This document shows, in pieces, positions 24,977-34,273 of a stretch of 64,000 bases of DNA. Below the pieces are notes generated by a model that did no database searches, was not told the origin of the DNA, and saw nothing but the letters and a program-made list of their open reading frames with translations. Position numbers and translations under genes: made by a program. Source of the stretch: Clostridium prolinivorans (GTDB taxonomy: Bacteria; Bacillota; Clostridia; Clostridiales; Clostridiaceae); assembly GCF_004011155.1 (NCBI RefSeq), contig NZ_RJWG01000004.1, forward strand, positions 528 through 64,527. Direction: 5' to 3'. Within the stretch, counting starts at the first letter, position 1; every line of letters begins with the position of its first letter.

Positions 24977-26944
24977 TTAATAAATATTGATTTTTACGGG
25001 TTCAAAAGGGATACCCATTCCCTCATAATATTTGCTGAATAATTCATAATATTGAAGTCTTAATCCTTGAATAAAAACTATTAATCCTTCAAGTCCTATA
25101 ATTATCAAATTACCAAGTATTAATATAAAAACTGAAGCACTCTCATTTTGGCTCATATTTGCCATAGCTGAAAAAGCAACAAATAATCCAACATGATTTA
25201 AAGCAAAGGCTCCTACTCTTATAAAAGAAAGAGTATTTGAAAACATAGATAGTATAGTTTCTACTACTTCAAAACCAGACTCTATAAAATAATCTTTAGG
25301 ACCTTCATCAAAAAGAACTTTTTTACCTAATATAATATTAGCTAAAGGCTGTTTTAAAAGAATAATAATTAAAAAGAAAATTAAATATACTATCCATAAA
25401 CTTACAGGCATTATTTTTTTATCAAAAGCTATAGAAGCTACTAAAGTTAATGCTCCAATGTAGAACATAAATCCTGCCAAACCTTCTTTTCCAAAAAGTC
25501 CTCTCTCTAAATCTTTTCTTCTTAAACTATTTATAATTCCAAGTATAAATCCTAAAATCATAAATACACAACCAAAAACTACAGCTCCAATTAATACATC
25601 ATTTATATCTTCCATAGGTCTTATAAGTATGGCTCCTATTAAATCTTCAAATCCAAATACACTCCCATATAAAAATCCAAATATTACAGAACTTATGCCT
25701 AATCTTTCTAATACTCCCCCTAAATTAATTCTACGCATTTTATGATTTAATAAAAAACCAGCTAAGAAAAGTACAGCTCCTTGTCCTACATCACCAAACA
25801 TAGCACCAAACATTAATGTATAAGTTATAGCTAAAAAAGCTGTAGGATCTATTTCGTTATAACTTGGTATACCATACATCCCAACCAAACTTTGAAATGG
25901 TTTAAAAAGTTTATTATTTTTTAAAAGCGTTGGTGGAACTATAGATTTATTTACTATTTCATCTGGATTTTTATAAATAAAAATAATTCTATCTTCAAAA
26001 TTTTTAATAATTTTTTCAAGCTTTTTAATAAAATTTTGAGGGACCCACCCTGAAATATAAAAAAAATCATTAGTATACGCTGCTGTCTTTTTAATTTCTT
26101 CTGCTTTTTCTTCTAATTTATAACTATTATATAGTATTTGTATAGATTTAGAATTTTTTATTAAAAAATCTTTGATTTCTATAGTAACTTCTTCAATAGA
26201 ATTATGTATTTTATCAATTTCTTCTTTAATAAATTTTAAAACTTCTTTTGGAGTACCTTTATAATTATTAGGAAGCATTACATATTCACAATTTGCAGAT
26301 TTAAAAATTTTTTCTGTTTCTCCAATTAAAAGCATAGGCGTAAAAGATATAAATATTACAAAATCTTTTTCTTTATATACGATTTGTATAACTGAAGGTA
26401 TATTTTCATAATTAGCCTTTAATTTAATCATATTTTCTTTAGATACTTTATAAATTTCTGTTTTAAAATTTTTCATACATTGTATATCTTCTATATTAAT
26501 AGATATATCTTTTATAAATTGCAAAGCTTCATAAGCATTTTTTAGCTGCATTTTTGTTTCATTTAAATTTTCAAGATTTTTGTTTAAAGTTTTATATTCT
26601 TTATAAATTAAAGATAAATTTTCTTCCATTATATTAAAATCAAAAATTATATCTTTTATATTTTCTTTAGGTATTCCAAAACTTTTTTGAGCTTTTATAA
26701 GCTTTTCAATGTGCTTTATACTTAAACTATAATCTCTATTTGAAGTATAAGGTCTTATAAAATTTACATCCATTAAAGCTTCAATATTATCTTTAGATGT
26801 TTTTAGCATAAAATTTGAAGAATTTATTTCCTGAAGAGCACTAACAGGCTGCATAATCCCCTCTAATGCTATAAGTTTTGTAAGCTTATCAAAATCATAA
26901 AAATCTCCAACTAAATTAACCATATTCATTTTTTCTATGGCCAC
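24977..26944 (-). CDS. ntpI: V-type ATPase membrane subunit I
   Basis: 655 aa. The N-terminal ~380 residues are soluble with coiled-coil arms, including a KTLNKNLENLNETKMQLKNA segment. The C-terminal half has about eight membrane helices. The stator arginine lies in SNTLSFIRVGAFALNHVGLF at about residue 570 and faces the proteolipid ring. The start is GTG 26944 after GGGGGTGA. It lies 24 bp before ntpK's upstream region in the operon. Confidence 0.93.
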   Translation of the reverse strand: MAIEKMNMVNLVGDFYDFDKLTKLIALEGIMQPVSALQEINSSNFMLKTSKDNIEALMDVNFIRPYTSNRDYSLSIKHIEKLIKAQKSFGIPKENIKDIIFDFNIMEENLSLIYKEYKTLNKNLENLNETKMQLKNAYEALQFIKDISINIEDIQCMKNFKTEIYKVSKENMIKLKANYENIPSVIQIVYKEKDFVIFISFTPMLLIGETEKIFKSANCEYVMLPNNYKGTPKEVLKFIKEEIDKIHNSIEEVTIEIKDFLIKNSKSIQILYNSYKLEEKAEEIKKTAAYTNDFFYISGWVPQNFIKKLEKIIKNFEDRIIFIYKNPDEIVNKSIVPPTLLKNNKLFKPFQSLVGMYGIPSYNEIDPTAFLAITYTLMFGAMFGDVGQGAVLFLAGFLLNHKMRRINLGGVLERLGISSVIFGFLYGSVFGFEDLIGAILIRPMEDINDVLIGAVVFGCVFMILGFILGIINSLRRKDLERGLFGKEGLAGFMFYIGALTLVASIAFDKKIMPVSLWIVYLIFFLIIILLKQPLANIILGKKVLFDEGPKDYFIESGFEVVETILSMFSNTLSFIRVGAFALNHVGLFVAFSAMANMSQNESASVFILILGNLIIIGLEGLIVFIQGLRLQYYELFSKYYEGMGIPFEPVKINIY

Positions 26945-26968
26945 ATCGTCACCCCCATAAAGTATAGA

Positions 26969-27991
26969 TTAAACTATACTTTTACTCATATCTATAATGT
27001 ATCTTTTTTGCTCTAATATAGATATGATATCTTTTATTTCTATACCATATAAAATAAAGTAACTCATTACTACACTTAAATTATTTTTATTTTCTTTAAT
27101 GATTCTGGAAAAATATTCTCTTTCAAATTCTCTTTCTCTTTTTTCAATAAAACTTAAATTGTCATTTTGATATATAAATGAATATTTACTATCTTTCAAA
27201 AGTTTTTGAAACTCTTCATTACTATTTACATAACAAAGATTTTTTATAGTATCTTTTGAAAGTTTAAAACTATCATATATAGTATAATTAAATAATTCCT
27301 CAGGAGGTATTTTGTAAAAAAATTTTCCTCTATATATCCAGTTTAAATTTAATAAATCTGCCTCTATACCTATTATTGAATAAACAGCCTCTTTATTTTC
27401 TTTGTCAAGATGCTTAATTTCTTTTCTTATAGAAGAAAAATAAAGAAAATCAAGTTCTGTTTCCAATCTAAATAATCCTTTTTTATCTATATCTTTAACT
27501 AAATTTTTAAGGGGCTTATAATAAATAGTTTCTTTTAAAGCTTCCAAAATTTCTTCTGCATCTTTTAAAGGCAGAAGATAATCATAATTTATGGTATTTA
27601 AATTACTATTTGCTATTAATCTATTTTCTATTTCATCTCTGCTCTTTTTTAAATACTTTCCACGTATAATTATTTTTAAATCTTCTATTTCCCATCTTAA
27701 AAATAAATTTTTTATAATTTTTCTATACTCACCGCTGAAATAATTTAAAAACTTACTATAAATATTTATATAATATCTATCTAAAATAATTTCTAAATCT
27801 TCTCTATGGATAGTATCTAAATTATAATCACTTAAAATTCTGCCATAATATGTTTCTTCTTTTAAAACATTTACAGCATCTTTAAAATTTTTACTCTGCT
27901 GAAGTTTTAAATATTGTTCTTTGTTTAGCATTTTACCCTTCAAAGCTTTAACTTTAGAATTTACAGCACTAAATTTAACAATGCTTCCCAT
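26969..27991 (-). CDS. atpC: V-type ATPase subunit C (d-type)
   Basis: 340 aa, all-helical, with the VNSKVKALKGKMLNKEQYLKL N-terminus typical of bacterial and archaeal V-ATPase subunit C. It caps the proteolipid ring and links it to the central stalk (D and F). RWEIEDLKIIIRGKYL near residue 105 is a second conserved block. The start ATG follows TAGGAGAAAA. Confidence 0.9.
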   Translation of the reverse strand: MGSIVKFSAVNSKVKALKGKMLNKEQYLKLQQSKNFKDAVNVLKEETYYGRILSDYNLDTIHREDLEIILDRYYINIYSKFLNYFSGEYRKIIKNLFLRWEIEDLKIIIRGKYLKKSRDEIENRLIANSNLNTINYDYLLPLKDAEEILEALKETIYYKPLKNLVKDIDKKGLFRLETELDFLYFSSIRKEIKHLDKENKEAVYSIIGIEADLLNLNWIYRGKFFYKIPPEELFNYTIYDSFKLSKDTIKNLCYVNSNEEFQKLLKDSKYSFIYQNDNLSFIEKREREFEREYFSRIIKENKNNLSVVMSYFILYGIEIKDIISILEQKRYIIDMSKSIV

Positions 27992-28003
27992 AATAATTTT
28001 CTC

Positions 28004-28318
28004 CTAAACAACTCCTATTATTTTTTCAAATACTTCATTTATTATTTTTTCTTTGCTGCTTTCATATTTGTTATTAATTTGGTTTATTTGTAATTCTTTT
28101 TCTTTTCTAATTTCTTTAGCTCTTTCTTCTGCTTCTTTTAACTTAGATTTTAATATATTTTCTTTTAACATTTTTATTTCATTTTGATAAGTATTCCTTA
28201 ATTCATCTATTTTTTCTTCTGTATATTTTTGCTTTTCTTGAAGTAATATATCAATACTTTTTCTATAATTTTCAGCATCTTTATCAATGCTCATTATTTT
28301 ATTAATTACAAACTCCAC
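28004..28318 (-). CDS. V-type ATPase subunit G/H-like peripheral stalk protein
   Basis: 104 aa and almost entirely coiled coil with heptads of K and E, such as EEKIDELRNTYQNEIKMLKE. This matches the small peripheral stalk partner of subunit E (called G, H or NtpF). I chose GTG 28318 because it follows GGGGGG at good spacing; ATG 28339 has no ribosome binding site. It is the first gene of the operon. Confidence 0.8.
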   Translation of the reverse strand: MEFVINKIMSIDKDAENYRKSIDILLQEKQKYTEEKIDELRNTYQNEIKMLKENILKSKLKEAEERAKEIRKEKELQINQINNKYESSKEKIINEVFEKIIGVV

Positions 28319-28375
28319 ATATATCCCCCCAATACTCATTTATAAATACTTTATAAATTTTCTAAATATTCTTTA

Positions 28376-28405
28376 ATTATAATCCTAAAATTTTATATTG
28401 TCTAA
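28376..28405 (-). promoter_or_regulatory. Candidate promoter of the V-ATPase operon
   Basis: On the minus strand, TTAGAC (28400-28405), an 18-bp spacer and TATAAT (28376-28381) lie about 58 bp upstream of the GTG of the first operon gene. Confidence 0.45.
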
Positions 28406-28539
28406 ATCTGTTTTTGCTTATTAACAAACACTTATTCTAAATTTTGTTATTTTTTAAATTGTTTTCTTGTTTTACTTTATATTTATTAATTATATTAAGC
28501 TATACTTAAAAATATTTTTTAATGGCAAAAAAATATTAA

Positions 28540-28568
28540 AGCAGCAGGAACTTAAAATTCTTGCTGCA
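28540..28568 (-). terminator. Terminator after the ABC exporter operon
   Basis: GCAGCAGGAA and TTCTTGCTGC form a 10-bp stem that includes the stop codon in its loop. On the minus strand it is followed by TTTAATATTTTTTT. Confidence 0.75.
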
Positions 28569-30390
28569 TTTCAATATTTTTAAATTGACTATAATACATA
28601 TTATAATAAACTCCTTTTTTCTTAATAAGGCTTTGGTGATTTCCTTTTTCTACTATTTTACCTTTATCTATAACCATAATTATGTCTGAATCTTTTATAG
28701 TACTTAATCTATGAGCTATAATAAAGCTAGTTCTTCCTTTCATTAATTTTAGCATAGCTTCTTGAATATGAAGTTCTGTTCGAGTATCAACGCTGCTTGT
28801 TGCTTCATCCAAAATCAATATAGAAGGGTTAGCAAGTATTGCTCGGGCGATAGCTAAAAGTTGTCTCTGTCCCTGGCTTAAATTACTCCCGCTTTCTGTA
28901 AGAATAGTTTCATATCCTTTAGGAAGTTTTTTTATAAATGCATCTGCATTTGACATTTTAGCTGCTTCTTCTATTTCTTTATCGGAAGCTTCCAATCTTC
29001 CATATCTTATATTTTCTTTTATAGTTCCAGAAAAAAGATAAGTATCTTGAAGTACTATTCCAAAACATTTCCTTAAATAATCTCTTTCATAATTTCTGAT
29101 ATCGCAGCCGTCTAACAAAATTCTACCTTCTGTTACATCATAAAATCTAGTAAGTAAATTTACAATAGTAGTTTTACCAGACCCTGTAGGGCCAACAAGG
29201 GCAATACTTTCTCCAGCTTTCACTTCAAAATTTATATTTTTAAGCACAGGTATATCTTTATTATAACCAAAACTTACATTTTGGAAAACTACATGTCCTT
29301 TTGGATTTTTTAATGTTTTAGCATTATCAATGTCTTCTGCTTCTTCTTCTTCATCTAACACTTCAAAAACTCTTTCAGCTCCTGCAATAGCTGATTGAAG
29401 TGTGTTAAATATAGTTGCAACTTCATTTAACGGCCTTGAAAACTGCCTTGAATAACTTATAAAACTTGCTATTGTACCTACTGTTATTAAATCTTTTACC
29501 GCTAAAATTCCTCCAACTCCTGCTACAGCTGCAAATCCTATATTATTTATAACATTCATAAGTGGCATCATATATCCTGATAAAATTTGAGCCTTAATTC
29601 CTACTTCTTTAAGTTTAGAATTTGTTTGTTCAAAATCTTTTATAATTTTATCCTCACGATTAAAAGCTTTAATAATTTGAATACCTGAAATAGTTTCTTC
29701 TATCTGACCATTAAGCTCTCCAAGAACAGCCTGCTGCTTTTTAAAAAGTGGCTTTGTTTTTTTAGCTATACCTTTTGTAAGAATAAAAACCATAGGTATT
29801 GTAATTACACTAGCCAATGTTAATATAGGACTTTTTATAAGCATCATAATAAAAGAACCTGTTATCATTATAATATTTGACATCAATTGAGTTGTAGATT
29901 GAGATATAGTAGAACTTATATTATCTATATCATTAGACAATCTGCTCATTATATCTCCATGTGTATGAGTATCAAAAAAAGAAATTGGAAGTTTTTGAAG
30001 CTTACCAAATAATGAACTTCTAATATTTTTAACTATTCTTTGCGATACTCCTGCCATAAAATATCCTTGAAGAAAAACTATAAAAGCATCTACAATATAA
30101 GATACTAAAAGTACTACAACAACTACATTTAGTGCGTAAAAATTAACTTTTGATTTATTTAATGACATTGTATCTATAGCTTTTCCTATAAGTAAAGGTA
30201 CAATTAAAGCAATAATATTGCTTATAATAAGAAAAATAAAAATGATACTAATCATTCTCTTTTCATTCTTAAAATACTTCCAAAGTCTTTTTATAGTTTT
30301 TTTAAAATCTTTAGGCTTTGCAACAGGAGCAAATCTATGCATTCCTCCTGGCATTTTATTAGCCCCTTGACCAAATTTTTTATTTTCCAT
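28552..30390 (-). CDS. ABC exporter half-transporter, canonical ATPase site partner
   Basis: A 612-aa half-transporter. Six membrane helices (about residues 40-340) precede the nucleotide-binding domain. The Walker A is GPTGSGKTT (about 400), the signature is NLSQGQRQ and the Walker B is ILILDEATSSVD with the catalytic glutamate intact. It forms a heterodimer with the preceding gene product, as in BmrCD/LmrCD-type multidrug exporters. ATG 30390 is chosen because it follows GGAAAGGAG. It lies one base after the stop codon of the upstream partner, so they are translationally coupled. Confidence 0.88.
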   Translation of the reverse strand: MENKKFGQGANKMPGGMHRFAPVAKPKDFKKTIKRLWKYFKNEKRMISIIFIFLIISNIIALIVPLLIGKAIDTMSLNKSKVNFYALNVVVVVLLVSYIVDAFIVFLQGYFMAGVSQRIVKNIRSSLFGKLQKLPISFFDTHTHGDIMSRLSNDIDNISSTISQSTTQLMSNIIMITGSFIMMLIKSPILTLASVITIPMVFILTKGIAKKTKPLFKKQQAVLGELNGQIEETISGIQIIKAFNREDKIIKDFEQTNSKLKEVGIKAQILSGYMMPLMNVINNIGFAAVAGVGGILAVKDLITVGTIASFISYSRQFSRPLNEVATIFNTLQSAIAGAERVFEVLDEEEEAEDIDNAKTLKNPKGHVVFQNVSFGYNKDIPVLKNINFEVKAGESIALVGPTGSGKTTIVNLLTRFYDVTEGRILLDGCDIRNYERDYLRKCFGIVLQDTYLFSGTIKENIRYGRLEASDKEIEEAAKMSNADAFIKKLPKGYETILTESGSNLSQGQRQLLAIARAILANPSILILDEATSSVDTRTELHIQEAMLKLMKGRTSFIIAHRLSTIKDSDIIMVIDKGKIVEKGNHQSLIKKKGVYYNMYYSQFKNIEMQQEF

Positions 30391-30391
30391 G

Positions 30392-32119
30392 CTACATAAA
30401 CTCCTTTCCCATTTGGGAAGCAAAAATATCTTGATAAATCTTACATTTTTTCATAAGATTGTCGTGAGTATCAACTGCTGCAACCTTCCCATTATCTAAA
30501 ACTATAATTTTATCTGCTCTCATTACAGAAGTTATTCTTTGAGCTATTATAATAGTTGTAAGATTCATTGAATATTTTTTTAAACCTTCTCTAATTTTAG
30601 CTTCTGTATTTACATCTACCGCACTGGTGCTATCATCTAAAATAAGTATTTCAGGTTTCTTAACAAGTGCTCTGGCTATAGCTATTCTTTGTTTTTGTCC
30701 TCCAGAAAGATTTACTCCTCCTTGACCAAGCTCTGTATTATAACCTTCTTTAAAATTAACTATAAACTCATGAGCCATAGAAATTTTAGATGCAAAAATA
30801 ACTTCTTCTAAAGTTGCATCTTCTTTTCCCCATTTAATATTATCTAAAATAGTTCCTGAAAAAAGGACAGATTTTTGAGGTACAATAGCTATTTTTTCTC
30901 TTAATTTCTTAATATTATATTCTTTTACGTCTATTCCATCTACTTTTATTTTTCCAGATAAAGTATCATAAAACCTAAGTATTAAATTTACCAATGTACT
31001 TTTACCTGAACCCGTAGCTCCTATAATCCCTACGGTTTCTGAAGGATTAATAACTAAATTTATATCTTTAAGTACGGGCTCACTACTTTCATTATTATAA
31101 GAAAAACTTACATTCTCAAATTCTATACTTCCTTTTGTATTAAAATTGTCTATGTATTTTCCCGAAGATTTAATAGTATTTTCTTCTAAGAATATAGAAC
31201 TAATTCTTTCTGCAGAAGCTTTTGCTCTTATAAACATCATAAAAACATTTGAAATAGTCATTAATGAGAATAAAATTTGAGTCATATAATTGACAAAGGC
31301 TATAATCTGACCTACTTGTACTTCTCCTTTGTTTACTTTTATTCCTCCAAGCCATAAAACAGCTGCTATTCCAATATTTACGACAAATGTTATAAAAGGA
31401 TTAAATAATGCCATAACTCTCATAGCCTTTATGTTTTGATCTGCAAGTTCTTTATTTTTCTCTTCAAAGCGGTCAGTTTCATAATTAAATCTATTAAAAG
31501 CTTTAACTACCCTTACTCCAGATAAATACTCTCTCATAACTTCATTTAATTTATCTAACGCTTTTTGAACTTTTGTAAAATATGGATATCCAGTTTTCAT
31601 ACTAAAATAAATAATTATACTAACTATAGGTACAACTATAAAAAGTATTACAGCCATTTTGGGATTAAGAATTGAAGCCATTACAATGCTTCCAACACAT
31701 ACTATAGGTGATTTAACAAATACTCTCATCATGCCATGCACAAATCCTTGAATTTGTGTAACATCATTAGTAAGTCTAGTTATAATAGAGGCAGGTTCAA
31801 GTTTATCTATATTTTCAAAAGAAAGGCTTTGAACTTTTTTAAAAAGATCTAATCTTAAATCTGAACCAAAACTTTGTGATACATTGCTTGATATTATATT
31901 TCTTCCAACAGCCCCAATTGCCCCAATTGCAGTTATTATAAGCATTAAACTTCCATATTTAATAACATTGTCCATATTTTTGTAATATACACCATCATCT
32001 ATAAGTTTAGACATTATAGTAGGCTGCATTAAATCAGCAAAAGCCTCAATTACTAAAAAGCATAAAGCTATTAAAAAAGGCTTCCAATATTTTTTTATAT
32101 ATTTTTTAAATGCATACAT
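30392..32119 (-). CDS. ABC exporter half-transporter, degenerate ATPase site partner
   Basis: A 575-aa half-transporter with six N-terminal membrane helices and a nucleotide-binding domain. The Walker A is GATGSGKST and the signature is NLSGGQKQR. The Walker B is ILILDDSTSAVD, where the usual catalytic Glu is Asp. This asymmetry is characteristic of the heterodimeric exporters BmrC, LmrC and TM287, where one site does not hydrolyse ATP. Substrates are likely drugs or lipids. It is the first gene of a two-gene operon with an unusual 5' hairpin. Confidence 0.88.
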   Translation of the reverse strand: MYAFKKYIKKYWKPFLIALCFLVIEAFADLMQPTIMSKLIDDGVYYKNMDNVIKYGSLMLIITAIGAIGAVGRNIISSNVSQSFGSDLRLDLFKKVQSLSFENIDKLEPASIITRLTNDVTQIQGFVHGMMRVFVKSPIVCVGSIVMASILNPKMAVILFIVVPIVSIIIYFSMKTGYPYFTKVQKALDKLNEVMREYLSGVRVVKAFNRFNYETDRFEEKNKELADQNIKAMRVMALFNPFITFVVNIGIAAVLWLGGIKVNKGEVQVGQIIAFVNYMTQILFSLMTISNVFMMFIRAKASAERISSIFLEENTIKSSGKYIDNFNTKGSIEFENVSFSYNNESSEPVLKDINLVINPSETVGIIGATGSGKSTLVNLILRFYDTLSGKIKVDGIDVKEYNIKKLREKIAIVPQKSVLFSGTILDNIKWGKEDATLEEVIFASKISMAHEFIVNFKEGYNTELGQGGVNLSGGQKQRIAIARALVKKPEILILDDSTSAVDVNTEAKIREGLKKYSMNLTTIIIAQRITSVMRADKIIVLDNGKVAAVDTHDNLMKKCKIYQDIFASQMGKEFM

Positions 32120-32155
32120 AACTTTTTACATTCCTCCAATAACATAAAAATAAAA

Positions 32156-32174
32156 TGGATAAAAAATTTATCCA
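32156..32174 (-). promoter_or_regulatory. Hairpin at the predicted 5' end of the ABC exporter mRNA
   Basis: TGGATAAA and TTTATCCA pair around a short loop. On the minus strand they are followed by TTTTATTTTTA and then by the ribosome binding site. From the promoter position the transcript would begin at or just before this hairpin. It may stabilise the mRNA or act as an attenuator. Confidence 0.45.
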
Positions 32175-32182
32175 CTTTATTT

Positions 32183-32212
32183 ATTATATCACCAAATATT
32201 TATAACAACTAA
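32183..32212 (-). promoter_or_regulatory. Extended -10 promoter of the ABC exporter operon
   Basis: On the minus strand TTAGTT (32207-32212), an 18-bp spacer and an extended -10 TGATATAAT (TATAAT at 32183-32188) lie about 65 bp upstream of the first ABC gene. Confidence 0.5.
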
Positions 32213-32287
32213 TAATTAACATAATTATAATTTTCATTTTGGAAATTTATACATAAAACGATTTACCTTCATGTTTAATATAATTTC

Positions 32288-32854
32288 TTAATTATTATTT
32301 TCACTACTTGTCTCTTTATTTAATATTTTTTTATTTCTAAAACTATTTACATCTATATTTAATTGGTCTGCATTTTCAGAATTTGAAGTTTGTTTATTTT
32401 GTTCTGTAGAATCTACCTTTTGCCTTATTCTAAGCCATTGCTTTATATCATCTTTTAATATTTGCTGCATTTTATTTAAATACTCATCTAATTTAGTTTG
32501 TGAAATATCATTACTTTCAGAACCTGCAGCATAAAAATCTAATTCTCTTTTAAGTTCCCTAAGTCTAGCTAATGTTACTGTATTTTTTACCCATAAAGCA
32601 CCAAAATTATAAAATGCATCTATGGCATTTATTATAGTAACCACTGCCCCTAATAAAATTGCAATCATTCTAAAAGTTTCTGCTAAATCGCCGCTATTTA
32701 AACCTAAAACTACAGTAATAAGAGCACTAAAAGTTACAGATGTAAATTTAACAGTATTAGCCCTTTTTTTAGTTTTCTTCTGTTTCTTTTCAAAATAATC
32801 TATTGTGCAAGCAAGCTCATTTCTTAAAGTATTAAGTTTAAGCTTTAAATCCAT
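32288..32854 (-). CDS. SLATT-domain (DUF4231) membrane protein
   Basis: A 188-aa protein with two transmembrane helices, at about residues 35-52 (TVKFTSVTFSALITVVLGL) and 61-81 (FRMIAILLGAVVTIINAIDAF). A cytoplasmic helical region with WVKNTVTLARLRELKRELDF follows, then a polar tail. This is the pattern of SLATT (SMODS and SLOG-associating 2TM) proteins, predicted pore-forming effectors in nucleotide-signalling defence systems. No cyclase, SLOG or nuclease gene is adjacent, so the role here is open. It lies upstream of the ABC operon on the same strand but with a separate promoter between them. Confidence 0.7.
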   Translation of the reverse strand: MDLKLKLNTLRNELACTIDYFEKKQKKTKKRANTVKFTSVTFSALITVVLGLNSGDLAETFRMIAILLGAVVTIINAIDAFYNFGALWVKNTVTLARLRELKRELDFYAAGSESNDISQTKLDEYLNKMQQILKDDIKQWLRIRQKVDSTEQNKQTSNSENADQLNIDVNSFRNKKILNKETSSENNN

Positions 32855-33008
32855 TCTTCCTTCCCCTTAATAATACTTTTTACTATTAACTATTATATGA
32901 AATTAATTTTTAAACTGATACTAATTAGCATATACTTTTATTCCGTAACATTTTATTATTTTTTGAATAATCTATTAAAGAGATTAATAATAACAAGGTG
33001 TAGTTTAT

Positions 33009-34055
33009 ATGAAAAAATTTTATATTTTTATATCAATATCATTAATTTTTACTATAATTAAAACTTCCTCAATTTTATTAAATTCTTTATTATATTCCAT
33101 AGCTATAATTTTAATTGCTATTTTACTTGGTGATTTTACTTATGATATATCTGAATTAATAGGAGAAAAAAAAGGAGGACTTTTAACAGCTACTATTGGA
33201 AATCTTCCTGAACTTATGATGGGACTTCTTTCTATTCAATATGGAATGATTCCAATGGTAAAATCATCTGTTATTGGTTCAATAATAGGAAATATACTTC
33301 TTGTTTTAGGGATTTCTATATTTTTTGGAGGGATTAAATATAAAGAACAAGTATTTAATAAATTAACAGCTAGGACAAATTTTAATATGCTTCTTCTTGC
33401 TATGTCTGCTATAATAGTCATGACTTCATTAAATAAATATAGTACATTAACAATAACATCTGCATCTAAAATAAGCGTAAAGGTAGCAATAGTACTTATA
33501 TTAGTCTATATTTTAGGTCTTATATTTTCACTTTATACACATAGCAATTTATTTATAGTTAGTGACACAAAAGAAATTAAAGAAACAAAAAAAGGCAAAA
33601 ATATAAAGATATTATTTTTAGGTATAATAATAGAATCTATACTACTTTATATAATAAGTGAAAAACTTATTGTAAATGTTAAATATATAGTTAACACCTA
33701 TAATATTTCTCAAGAATTTTTAGGAATTATACTTATACCTATACTTGGAAATATTGGTGAAAATATTTCTGCAATAATGAGTTCTCTTAAAAATAAAATA
33801 AATTTAAGTTTAGAGATAGCCATAGGTTCCAGCATACAAATGGCTCTTTTTGTAACTCCAGTATTAGTTATATATGCTTTTTTTACTGCAGTACCTATTA
33901 CACTTATATTTACTACATTTCAAATTATTATTGCACTTATTGCAGTAGGTATGTCTTATTTTGTATTCCAAGATGGAAAAACTTATTGGTTAGAAGGTGC
34001 TATACTTATTGCCATTTATATTATGATTACACTTGCATATTATCATATTTCATAA
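33009..34055 (+). CDS. Ca2+/H+ antiporter-like cation exchanger (CaCA superfamily)
   Basis: A 348-aa membrane protein with about 11 helices and the two inverted alpha-repeats: GNLPELMMGLLSIQYGM...SSVIGSIIGNILLVLG (about residues 64-101) and GNIGENISAIMSSLKNK...IAIGSSIQMALF (about 247-283). The acidic residue in each repeat (Glu in NLPEL and NIGEN) coordinates the ion. This is the YfkE/ChaA-like branch that exports Ca2+ in exchange for H+. It is monocistronic and divergent from the SLATT gene. Confidence 0.85.
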   Translation: MKKFYIFISISLIFTIIKTSSILLNSLLYSIAIILIAILLGDFTYDISELIGEKKGGLLTATIGNLPELMMGLLSIQYGMIPMVKSSVIGSIIGNILLVLGISIFFGGIKYKEQVFNKLTARTNFNMLLLAMSAIIVMTSLNKYSTLTITSASKISVKVAIVLILVYILGLIFSLYTHSNLFIVSDTKEIKETKKGKNIKILFLGIIIESILLYIISEKLIVNVKYIVNTYNISQEFLGIILIPILGNIGENISAIMSSLKNKINLSLEIAIGSSIQMALFVTPVLVIYAFFTAVPITLIFTTFQIIIALIAVGMSYFVFQDGKTYWLEGAILIAIYIMITLAYYHIS

Positions 34056-34194
34056 TTAATTATTAATGTGAACTTACCTAACCTAAAAGTAAATTGGGCT
34101 TAACAGATATTGCGTCTATTTTTTTAGACATTCATGTTGATTTTTAATGCCATTTAAAACTATACATTCAAAATTAAAAGTTAGTGTAATATTA

Positions 34195-34226
34195 AGTTAG
34201 GGGAGTATAGAACTCCCCTAACTTAA
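34195..34226. terminator. GC-rich bidirectional hairpin between convergent genes
   Basis: AAGTTAGGGGAG and CTCCCCTAACTT form a 12-bp stem around TATAGAA, extended by a further AT base pair at the base. It sits between the convergent cation exchanger and ZIP genes and can serve both. The following U-runs are short. Confidence 0.65.
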
Positions 34227-34273
34227 AAAATTTACATTCTCGACCACAATGGTATGAAGTTTTACAATCTAAA

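Noticed and set aside
34105-34135. Short hairpin GTCTATTTTTTTAGAC as a small RNA or terminator
   Set aside because: Only a 4 to 5 bp GC-poor stem; the stronger hairpin at 34195 explains termination.
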